Assembly (NCBI GenBank): GCA_030040495.1
Contig: JASHTP010000246.1
Coordinates: forward strand, 1-9,688
DNA: 9,688 nucleotides
Direction: 5' to 3'
Origin: Alphaproteobacteria bacterium
GTDB lineage: Bacteria; Pseudomonadota; Alphaproteobacteria; ATCC43930; CGMCC-115725
The notes beneath the pieces are model-generated. The model searched no databases, was not told the origin of the DNA, and was given only the letters and a program-made list of their open reading frames with translations. The translations under genes and the position numbers were made by a program. Below are positions 1-9,067 of this stretch, piece by piece. Numbering within the stretch: position 1 is the first letter of the stretch; each line of letters starts with the position of its first letter.

Positions 1-2556
1 GGAGTGGAACAGCGGCAGCGCGTTCAGCACCATGTCGCTCGGCGAGAAATCGACGCGCGCCGCGATCTGGCGGCAGTTGGCGAGGATGTTGGCGTGGCTG
101 AGCACGACGCCCTTGGGCGTGCCTTCCGAGCCCGAGGTGAAGAGCACGACTGCGGGGTCGTGCGGCTTGACGCGGCGCCGGCGATAGAGGAGGCGCGCGA
201 AGCGGGCGCGCACGAGGCCGGCAAGCCGCTCGATCGTGCCGATCGCGCCGCGGAGATCCTCGAGATAGAGGATGCGCCGCCCCTCGGCGAGCGTCGCCAG
301 CGCCGCGTCGAGCCGGGCGCGCTCGATGAATTGCCGCGAGGTGACGATGGTGCGGATCTGCGCGAGCCGGCAGGCGGCCAGCATGTTGCCGGCGCCGGCG
401 GAGTAGTTGAGCATGGCCGGCACCGCGCCGGCGACATGCAGCGCGAAGAAGCTCGCCGCCACGGCGGCGGCGTTGGGCAGCAGCAATCCCACCCGCTCGC
501 CGGGCTCGCTCAGCGCCGCGAAGCGGCGGCCGAGCACGAAGCTGCCGGCGACGAGGCGGCCGTAGCTGAGCGGCTTTCGCTCGATGTCGTCGACCACGAG
601 GCGGCCGCCGCCATGGACCGCCCGCGCGTCGAGCAGCGCCTCGAACAGCGTCTTGTCGAAATGGGCGGTGGTGAAGATCATCGCCGACATCGCGTCGTAG
701 AGACGGCGGCCGACCTCGTGGCGGCGCCGGCGGCCCTTGAGCTCGGGCGGCAGGCTGATCTCGTGCGGCTCCAGCAGCGAAATCGTCACCTTGGGGAACC
801 AGCGCCGCCGCAGCTTGCCCTTGAGGCGTGAGAACCAGGTGAATTGCGGGCCGTCGAGCCGCACCGGCAGGATCGTCGCCCCGGCCTTGTCGGCGATCAT
901 CGCCGGCCCCTCATAGATCTTCATCAACGCGCCGGTGACGGTGATGCGCCCTTCGGGGAAGATGACGCAGCGCCTGCCTTCCTGGACGGCATGGATCAGC
1001 GTCTTGGCGGTGAAGGGCTTGGTCGTGTCGATCGGCACCGCGTCGACGAACCCCAGGAACGGCCGGATCCACCAGGCGGCGGCGCGGCTGCGGTCGATCG
1101 CGAAGGCGGGGCGGCCGGGCAGGAAGGCCGCGAGCAGCACGCCGTCGATGAAGGAGACGTGGTTGGCGACGATGACCACGCGCGCGCCGGCCTTGCGGTA
1201 GTTCTCCAGCCCCTCGACCTCGACGCGGTAGACGAGACGGAAGAGGCCCGCCAGCAGCGTTTTCAGGATGACGCCCGGCACCAGCCGCACGACGACGAGC
1301 GCGGCGACGGCATTGCAGAGGCCGACCACGAGAAAGATTTCGGGAACCGACAGGCCGAGCTTCAGCATCGCCGCGCTCACCGCGCCGGAGGCGACGATGA
1401 AGAGCGCGTTCAGCACGTTGTTCGCCGCGACGACGCGCGAGCGGTGGCTCTCTTCGGCGCGCGCCTGCAGCAGCGCATAGAGCGGCACGGTGAAGACGCC
1501 GCCGCAGAGCGCGATCATGAAGAGGTCGGCGAGCAGCCGCCAGTTCGCGGCGTGGGCGAGGAACTGGACGACGCCGATCAGCGCGCCGCCGCCGCCGGCG
1601 CCGCGCGCGCTCGCGCCGTAGAGGTCGAGGGTGAAGAGCGTCATGCCGACGGCGCCGAGCGGCGCCAGCCGCGCGCTCACCTCGCCGTGCAGCAGCCTGC
1701 CGCACAGCATCGCGCCGGCGCCGATGCCGATCGAGAACATGGCGAGGAACAGCGTCTCGACGCCGGCGTCGGCGCCGAGCGTGTCCTTGGCGTAGGTCGG
1801 GAACTGCGACAGGAAGACCGCGCCGAACAGCCAGAACCAGGAGATGGCGAGGATCGCGAGGCGGAGATCGCGGCGCGCGCCGGCGAAGCGGATGATCGCC
1901 ATCGTCTCGGCCCAGATGTTGGGATTGATGCGCAGATCCGGCGCGGCGCGGCCGGCGCGCGGGATGAAGAGGCTGGCGCTCCAGCCGCCGAGCGCGAAGA
2001 GGAGGAGCGCCGCCGAGACGATCGCCTCGCCATGAGGCGCCAGGATCAGCAGGCCGCCGGCGATGGTGCCGAGGAGGATCGCGAGGAAGGTCCCGGCCTC
2101 GATGAGCGCGTTGCCGCCCATCAGCTCCTCGGAAGCGAGCAGGTCGGGCAGGATGCCGTATTTGACCGGGCCGAAGAAGGTCGCCTGGACGCCGAGCAGG
2201 AACAGCACGCCGAGCTCGAAATAGATGAAGGCGCCGCCGCCGAGCCGGAAGCCCGCCGCCGCCAGCAGCATGACGCCGATCTCCCAAAGCTTGACGTAGC
2301 GCACCAGCCCGGCCTTCTCGAACTTGTCGGCGAGCTGGCCCGCCGTCGCCGAGGCGATGAAATAGGGGGCGATGAAGACGGCGGTGGCGATGGCGACGAC
2401 GATCCTGGTCGTCGTCGGGTCGGTGAAGGCCTGGTAGGTGACCAGCGTCACCAGCGCGGTCTTCAGCAGATTGTCGTTCACCGCCCCCAGGAACTGGGCG
2501 ATGAAGAGCGGCAGGAAGCGGCGGCCCCGGAGCAGATGAAGTTGAGTGTCGGCCAT
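1..2556 (-). CDS. aas: Fused lysophospholipid transporter / 2-acyl-GPE acyltransferase / acyl-ACP synthetase (LplT-Aas type), C-terminus cut by window edge
   Basis: The frame is open from the ATG at 2556 to base 1 (852 codons, no stop). Residues 1 to about 425 form a major-facilitator domain; its start, FIAQFLGAVNDNLLK, is the LplT signature, and many hydrophobic helices follow. Residues about 440-640 are a PlsC-type acyltransferase: NHVSFID at 465-471 supplies the HX4D pair (His466, Asp471) and FPEGRIT lies at 533-539. From about 650 an AMP-binding domain begins, with the P-loop TSGSEGTPKG at 807-816 and NALPLFHS at the edge. In E. coli, LplT flips lysophospholipid inward and the separate Aas protein reacylates it using acyl-ACP; here the two are one inner-membrane polypeptide. 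By comparison with E. coli Aas (719 aa) roughly 300 residues lie outside the window. A GAGG sits 9 nt before the ATG. The gene follows tetR by 29 bp and is probably cotranscribed with it. The family is clear; acyl donor and lipid substrate are inferred. Confidence 0.93.
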   Translation of the reverse strand, partial: MADTQLHLLRGRRFLPLFIAQFLGAVNDNLLKTALVTLVTYQAFTDPTTTRIVVAIATAVFIAPYFIASATAGQLADKFEKAGLVRYVKLWEIGVMLLAAAGFRLGGGAFIYFELGVLFLLGVQATFFGPVKYGILPDLLASEELMGGNALIEAGTFLAILLGTIAGGLLILAPHGEAIVSAALLLFALGGWSASLFIPRAGRAAPDLRINPNIWAETMAIIRFAGARRDLRLAILAISWFWLFGAVFLSQFPTYAKDTLGADAGVETLFLAMFSIGIGAGAMLCGRLLHGEVSARLAPLGAVGMTLFTLDLYGASARGAGGGGALIGVVQFLAHAANWRLLADLFMIALCGGVFTVPLYALLQARAEESHRSRVVAANNVLNALFIVASGAVSAAMLKLGLSVPEIFLVVGLCNAVAALVVVRLVPGVILKTLLAGLFRLVYRVEVEGLENYRKAGARVVIVANHVSFIDGVLLAAFLPGRPAFAIDRSRAAAWWIRPFLGFVDAVPIDTTKPFTAKTLIHAVQEGRRCVIFPEGRITVTGALMKIYEGPAMIADKAGATILPVRLDGPQFTWFSRLKGKLRRRWFPKVTISLLEPHEISLPPELKGRRRRHEVGRRLYDAMSAMIFTTAHFDKTLFEALLDARAVHGGGRLVVDDIERKPLSYGRLVAGSFVLGRRFAALSEPGERVGLLLPNAAAVAASFFALHVAGAVPAMLNYSAGAGNMLAACRLAQIRTIVTSRQFIERARLDAALATLAEGRRILYLEDLRGAIGTIERLAGLVRARFARLLYRRRRVKPHDPAVVLFTSGSEGTPKGVVLSHANILANCRQIAARVDFSPSDMVLNALPLFHS

Positions 2557-2585
2557 GGCGAAAGCCTCGCGGGCGGAGGATAGGG

Positions 2586-3149
2586 TCAGGCCTGGAGCAC
2601 GTTCCAGCAGGCGGCGGCGAGGCGGCCGGCCAGCGGCCGCATCGGCCCGGGCAGCCTGCCATAAGTCTTGAAGGTGGCGGGCTGGATGATGACGCCCATG
2701 ACCAGCGCGCAGGCGAGGTCGGCGTCGCCCTTCGGGATCTCGCCGCGCTCCATGCCGGACGCCAGCACCGAGCGCACCACTTCGACCGGGCTGTCCCGCC
2801 CGTCGACGCGCTGCAGCGAATGGTGCTGGACCAGCAGCAGGAAGCGGAACCGCACGGGGTCCTCGTCGAAGACCCGGCAGCACTCCTCGATCATCGCCGC
2901 GAGCTTGTCGCGGGTGTGGAAGCGGCTCGCCTGGAGCTCGTCCAGGCGCTGCGCGAAGGCCGCGTAATGGCGCGAGAAAAGGACGAGGATGAGCTCGTCC
3001 TTGCCGCGGTAGTGGCGATAGAGCGCGCCTTCGGCGATCCCCGCGCCCGCCGCGATGTCGCGGATGGTGGTCTCGGTGACGCCCTGGGCGACGAAGAGGC
3101 CCATCGCCGTCTGCTCGATGCGCTCGCGTGTCGCCGTGCCGTCGCGCAT
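2586..3149 (-). CDS. TetR/AcrR-family transcriptional regulator
   Basis: This is a 187-residue protein, a normal TetR length. The N-terminal DNA-binding domain is clear: helix 1 holds RERIEQTAMGLFVAQGV, and the helix-turn-helix runs from Thr25 to about Leu53 with the typical TTIRDIAAGAGIAEGALYRHY and a following GKDELI. The C-terminal ligand and dimerisation half (about 60-187) is family-typical but its ligand cannot be read. The ATG at 3149 is preferred over an in-frame GTG at 3182: the protein from 3149 begins just before helix 1, has an AAGAG Shine-Dalgarno about 8 nt upstream, and leaves the promoter and operator palindrome in the untranslated leader, whereas the GTG lies inside the palindrome and would overlap the -10. 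It is first in a unit with the lplT-aas fusion, so the likely role is local repressor of itself and that gene; a fatty-acyl or lysolipid signal is only a guess. Confidence 0.93.
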   Translation of the reverse strand: MRDGTATRERIEQTAMGLFVAQGVTETTIRDIAAGAGIAEGALYRHYRGKDELILVLFSRHYAAFAQRLDELQASRFHTRDKLAAMIEECCRVFDEDPVRFRFLLLVQHHSLQRVDGRDSPVEVVRSVLASGMERGEIPKGDADLACALVMGVIIQPATFKTYGRLPGPMRPLAGRLAAACWNVLQA

Positions 3150-3161
3150 AGGACGCTCTTT

Positions 3162-3183
3162 AGTGAGTGAACGACCACTCACT
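3162..3183. promoter_or_regulatory. Probable TetR operator (8+8 bp perfect inverted repeat)
   Basis: AGTGAGTG at 3162-3169 and CACTCACT at 3176-3183 are exact reverse complements around a 6-bp centre. The 22-bp size and twofold symmetry fit operators of TetR-family dimers. It starts 12 bp upstream of the tetR ATG, overlaps the last 2 bp of the -10 hexamer and would cover the transcription start. This geometry predicts repression of the tetR-aas unit by its own regulator. Binding itself is inferred. Confidence 0.75.
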
Positions 3184-3210
3184 TATAGACCGGGTCTGGA
3201 GGCCCGTCAA
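3182..3210 (-). promoter_or_regulatory. Sigma-70 promoter of tetR-aas
   Basis: Read on the minus strand, TTGACG (3210-3205) is followed after exactly 17 bp by TATAAG (3187-3182). This is close to the sigma-70 consensus and stands out in such G+C-rich DNA. The expected start falls about 7 bp downstream, near 3175, inside the inverted repeat. The 17-bp spacer itself holds an 11-bp palindrome (AGACC, G, GGTCT at 3187-3197), possibly a second binding site. Confidence 0.72.
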
Positions 3211-3215
3211 GCGCC

Positions 3216-3231
3216 TTCGCCGGCGGGCGAA
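3216..3231. other. Short palindrome in the tetR/DUF2189 divergent intergenic region
   Basis: TTCGCC and GGCGAA flank a 4-bp GGCG centre, just upstream of the tetR -35. It could be a regulator site or a chance G+C-rich palindrome. In the rest of 3211-3362 I see no convincing plus-strand promoter for the DUF2189 gene; TATGCT at 3264-3269 resembles a -10 but has no good -35 at the right spacing. Confidence 0.3.
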
Positions 3232-3347
3232 ATGAGAAAGGGACGCCGGCCGGTGCCCAGGTGTATGCTTCAGGGAACGGCGGGTCGCGGCTCTCGCGTG
3301 GCTAGCGGCCGGATCGGGCGCCCTGCCACGCGCGGCTTGCGGCCCCT

Positions 3348-3369
3348 CGAACCAGCGGTTCGGGAGGAG
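3348..3369 (+). promoter_or_regulatory. Strong Shine-Dalgarno of the DUF2189 gene, preceded by a small hairpin
   Basis: GGAGGAG at 3363-3369 is a near-perfect Shine-Dalgarno 5 nt before the ATG at 3375, which fixes the start. Immediately 5' of it, CGAACC and GGTTCG (3348-3353 and 3357-3362) form a perfect 6-bp stem with a 3-nt loop. The stem touches the Shine-Dalgarno but leaves it unpaired. Confidence 0.6.
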
Positions 3370-3374
3370 CATCC

Positions 3375-4238
3375 ATGACGACGACCATCCGCAATCCCAT
3401 CGAATGGGGACTGGATCAGCTCAGGCTCGCGGGCCGGGCGGTGGAATCCGCCGGCCACGCCATCGGCGAGACGCAGGAGCAGCGGCTGGCGCCGCTGGCG
3501 GTGCGCCGCATCGGCACCGCGGATCTTGCCGACGCGCTCGCCAAAGGCCTCGACGATTTCCACGCCTGGCGCACCGACGTGGTCTTCCTCTGCGTCGTCT
3601 ATCCCGTCCTCGGCCTGGTGCTGGGCCGGCTCGCCTTCGGCCACGGCATGGTGCCGCTGCTGTTCCCGCTCGCGTCGGGCTTCGCCCTGGTCGGCCCCTT
3701 CGCCGCCGTCGGCCTTTACGAGATGAGCCGGCGGCGCGAGCGCGGCGACCACAGCGCCTGGCCCAACGCCTTCGGCGTGGTCGGCTCGCCCGCCTTCGGG
3801 AAGATCGCCGTGCTGGGCCTGCTGCTGGTGGCGATCTTCCTGCTCTGGCTCGCCGTGGCGCAGGCGATCTACTTCGCCACCTTCGGGCTGAAGCCGCCGC
3901 CCTCGCTCAGCCACTTCATCGGCGAGGTCTTCACCACCGGCGCGGGCTGGGCGCTGATCCTGGTCGGGGTCGGCGTGGGGTTCCTCTTCGCGGCGCTGGT
4001 GCTGGCGATCGGCACGGTGTCGTTCCCGCTGCTGCTCGACCGCGACGTGACGCTCGGCCAGGCGGTCTGGACCTCGGTCGGCGCCGTGGTGGCGAACCCG
4101 GTGCCGATGGCGCTCTGGGGCCTCATCGTCGCCGGCGGGCTGGCGATCGGCACGATCCCGCTCTTCCTCGGGCTCATCATCGTCATGCCGGTGCTCGGCC
4201 ACGCCACCTGGCATCTCTACCGCAAGCTGGTGGTGTAA
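3375..4238 (+). CDS. DUF2189 family integral membrane protein
   Basis: This 287-residue protein has a soluble N-terminal part (1 to about 65) and then about six hydrophobic segments, near residues 68-87, 92-115, 143-168, 190-219, 234-256 and 258-275. The order VRRIGTADLADALAKGLDDF, then the hydrophobic block ending in VGLYEMSRRRERG, and the C-terminal MPVLGHATWHLYRKLV are the recognisable features of DUF2189 (predicted integral membrane protein), common in alpha- and betaproteobacteria. No catalytic motif, cofactor site or transport signature is visible and the family has no established function. It is the only plus-strand gene here: divergent from tetR-aas and convergent with the pcc operon, so it is probably its own transcription unit. 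The length and the late conserved block indicate a full-length, intact copy. Confidence 0.9.
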   Translation: MTTTIRNPIEWGLDQLRLAGRAVESAGHAIGETQEQRLAPLAVRRIGTADLADALAKGLDDFHAWRTDVVFLCVVYPVLGLVLGRLAFGHGMVPLLFPLASGFALVGPFAAVGLYEMSRRRERGDHSAWPNAFGVVGSPAFGKIAVLGLLLVAIFLLWLAVAQAIYFATFGLKPPPSLSHFIGEVFTTGAGWALILVGVGVGFLFAALVLAIGTVSFPLLLDRDVTLGQAVWTSVGAVVANPVPMALWGLIVAGGLAIGTIPLFLGLIIVMPVLGHATWHLYRKLVV

Positions 4239-4269
4239 TCGTGGAGGGCGGAGCCGGAAACGCCGAAAG

Positions 4270-4432
4270 CCCCTCTCCGCCGCGAAGCGGGGGAGAGGGA
4301 GGGACCCATTGCGAAGCAATGGGAGGGTGAGGTGGTGGTTCCGCGCGGCGCGGATCATTCCGCCATCGACACCCACCTCACCCGGCTCGCTCGCGCTCGC
4401 CACCCTCTCCCCCGCTTCGCGGCGGAGAGGGG
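4270..4432. repeat. 163-bp element with perfect 30-bp terminal inverted repeats and internal hairpins (REP/BIME-like)
   Basis: Bases 4270-4299 and 4403-4432 are exact reverse complements. Each arm is itself a hairpin (in the left arm a 13-position stem with one G-G mismatch around a GAA loop, 4271-4299). Between the arms lie a perfect 8-bp hairpin (CCCATTGC, GAA, GCAATGGG at 4305-4323), an 11-bp inverted pair (4325-4335 with 4373-4383), and CCGCGC-G-GCGCGG at 4341-4353 near the centre. The whole could fold as a branched cruciform. It lies in the 227-bp gap between two convergent genes, where it may serve as a bidirectional transcription end or mRNA 3' stabiliser; no long T-tract follows either arm, so a classical intrinsic terminator is not clear. 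No protein is encoded. Similar palindromes are often dispersed in many copies in G+C-rich alphaproteobacterial genomes; copy number cannot be judged here. Confidence 0.85.
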
Positions 4433-4465
4433 ATCGTTGGCTGCGCTAAGCAATTCGAAACGGCC

Positions 4466-4747
4466 CTAAACCGTCGGCCGCTCGCTGAAATCTTGCGAGC
4501 CGTCATCCTCGGCGGGGTGGCGGGCGACGTCGCGCACCTCGGAGACCGGCGGGCCGCGCCAGCTCGCTTCCGCCATCGCCTCGAGCGCGGCCGCCTCGCC
4601 GATGAACAGCGCCTCGACGCTGCCATCGGCGCGGTTCCTCACCCAGCCGCGCAAGGCCCGGCGCCGCGCCTCGCGGCAGGTCCAGGCGCGGAAGCCCACA
4701 CCCTGGACGCGGCCGGTGATGACGAGCCTGAGCGCCGGCGCCGCCAT
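4466..4747 (-). CDS. acyP: Acylphosphatase
   Basis: At 93 residues this is the usual size of the acylphosphatase family, small cytosolic enzymes that hydrolyse the carboxyl-phosphate bond of acyl phosphates. The signature GRVQGVGFR places the catalytic arginine at Arg20 (phosphate binding), and GWVRN gives the catalytic asparagine Asn38, followed by the usual RADGSVEA strand. The C-terminus ends in F-S-E-R-P-T-V, as typical members do, so the protein looks intact. Its ATG is 7 nt after the pccA stop and its Shine-Dalgarno GAGG overlaps that stop, so it is probably translated by coupling to pccA and is the last gene of the operon before the inverted-repeat element. The true substrate in the cell is not known for most members. 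Confidence 0.95.
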   Translation of the reverse strand: MAAPALRLVITGRVQGVGFRAWTCREARRRALRGWVRNRADGSVEALFIGEAAALEAMAEASWRGPPVSEVRDVARHPAEDDGSQDFSERPTV

Positions 4748-4754
4748 CGCCGCC

Positions 4755-4757
<3 letters not shown>
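4748..4757 (-). promoter_or_regulatory. acyP Shine-Dalgarno overlapping the pccA stop codon
   Basis: On the minus strand the pccA stop TGA (4757-4755) runs straight into GG, giving GAGG at 4756-4753, 5 nt before the acyP ATG. A ribosome ending pccA would sit on this site, which predicts translational coupling of acyP to pccA. Confidence 0.65.
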
Positions 4758-6740
<1,983 letters not shown>

Positions 6741-6754
6741 CGGGCGTCAGCGCA

Positions 6755-8287
<1,533 letters not shown>

Positions 8288-8297
8288 GCGACCGTGG

Positions 8298-8326
8298 CTC
8301 CCTGCCCCCTGCGGGAAAGGGGGGAG
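8298..8326 (-). promoter_or_regulatory. pccB leader with a Shine-Dalgarno that may be sequestered
   Basis: In the mRNA sense, CTCCC at the start of a C-tract (8326-8319) can pair with GGGAG of the pccB Shine-Dalgarno (8303-8298), and an alternative pairing joins CCCCC with GGGGG in the same stretch. The 84-bp spacer 8288-8371 between atp12 and pccB is the longest gap in the operon. It holds a C-rich, G-poor stretch in the mRNA but no recognisable promoter. The pairing is read by eye, and its stability and effect are untested. Confidence 0.35.
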
Positions 8327-8371
8327 ATAACACCAACGGGGGAGGAGCGCCAGCCCCGGGCTGAGGCCGCC

Positions 8372-9067
8372 TTAGTCCCGGAGCAGCCTCAGAAACCGGT
8401 GCGCCAGCGCCATGTCGTCCCGGAGCGCGGCGCGGCGGCGCATCTGCTCGGCGTCCTCGCCCCATTGCTCGATCTCGAAGCTCTCGTCGAGCTGCGAGGC
8501 GGCAAAGGCGGCGTCGACGTCGAGCCGGCCTTCGACCAGCGCCAGCGCCACCACCAGCGAGCCGCAGGCGGCGGTGGCGACGTGGAGCGCAGCGAGCTCG
8601 AGCGTGGCGTAGCTCTCGACCGCGGCGGCAAAGGCGCGCAGGCTCGCCGCCGATTGCGTGATCGGCACCACCCCCGCCGTCACTTCGAGCGGCGCGTCGT
8701 AGCGCAAGGTCGCCCAGTCGATCAGCGGCTGCCAGACCCGGTGCTGGCGCTGCGCCAGCTCCGGCGGATGGACGGCGCGGTAGCAGACGAGATCGGTGCC
8801 GGCATAGCGCGCCACCTCCGCCACCACCTCGGCGCGCCGCCCCGCGACCAGGTCGAGCGCGGTGCTGGCGAGCCGTGTCAGCGGCAGCGCGTCGAGCTTC
8901 ACCTCGGCGCCCTGGCCGCGCCATTCCGCCGCGATCGCCTCGGCGAGCCGCTCGCTCGGCACGGTGAGCCGCGCCTTCGCCGGCGTGTGCAGCGGCTTGC
9001 CGTCGAGGCTGACGCCGAAGCCGTCGGCGACCGGCGCCACGTCGACCTCCGTGTAGAAGCGCTTCAT
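8372..9067 (-). CDS. Atp12-type F1F0-ATP synthase assembly chaperone
   Basis: This is a 231-residue protein of the ATP12 family, which in mitochondria holds the F1 alpha subunit until it joins beta; alphaproteobacteria carry homologues. Visible family features are the N-terminal KRFYTEV and VSLDGKPLHTPAKA, LPLTRLASTALD (61-72), DLVCYRA (92-98) with PELAQRQ and VWQPLIDW (111-118), and, in the C-terminal half, LVEGRLDVDAA and the acidic ESFEIEQWGEDAE (195-207). The same frame is open for 82 codons upstream, but that stretch lies inside the rluC-like gene and is arginine-rich shadow sequence; the ATG at 9067 opens the conserved domain and forms an ATGA overlap with the upstream stop. Only a weak GAG precedes it, consistent with coupled translation. 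The role at ATP synthase is transferred from the family; no atp structural gene is nearby. Confidence 0.92.
   Translation of the reverse strand: MKRFYTEVDVAPVADGFGVSLDGKPLHTPAKARLTVPSERLAEAIAAEWRGQGAEVKLDALPLTRLASTALDLVAGRRAEVVAEVARYAGTDLVCYRAVHPPELAQRQHRVWQPLIDWATLRYDAPLEVTAGVVPITQSAASLRAFAAAVESYATLELAALHVATAACGSLVVALALVEGRLDVDAAFAASQLDESFEIEQWGEDAEQMRRRAALRDDMALAHRFLRLLRD

Noticed and set aside
844..2583. A 579-codon plus-strand frame antisense to the aas fusion, and a 583-codon minus-strand frame (911-2662) in another register
   Set aside because: Both are low-complexity, charged translations over the real frame, which carries LplT, PlsC and AMP-binding motifs in order.
3147..3182. Upstream GTG start for tetR at 3182
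   Set aside because: It would begin inside the operator palindrome, overlap the -10 hexamer and add 11 residues not needed by the TetR fold. The ATG at 3149 fits better.
3270..4403. A 377-codon minus-strand frame antisense to the DUF2189 gene that runs into the repeat element
   Set aside because: Composition is typical shadow sequence (H, R, D, E rich), it ignores the strong Shine-Dalgarno and membrane-segment pattern of the plus-strand gene, and it crosses the inverted repeat.
4239..4465. Small coding gene in the convergent gap
   Set aside because: Open frames here run through the inverted repeat and give the repetitive Pro/Ser/Gly-rich translations typical of such palindromes, with no ribosome site or conserved motif.
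8311..8345. Possible G-quadruplex on the plus strand (several G-runs)
   Set aside because: The runs are unevenly spaced with a 13-nt loop, and the stretch is not transcribed in the G-rich sense. Pairing in the mRNA is the better-supported reading.
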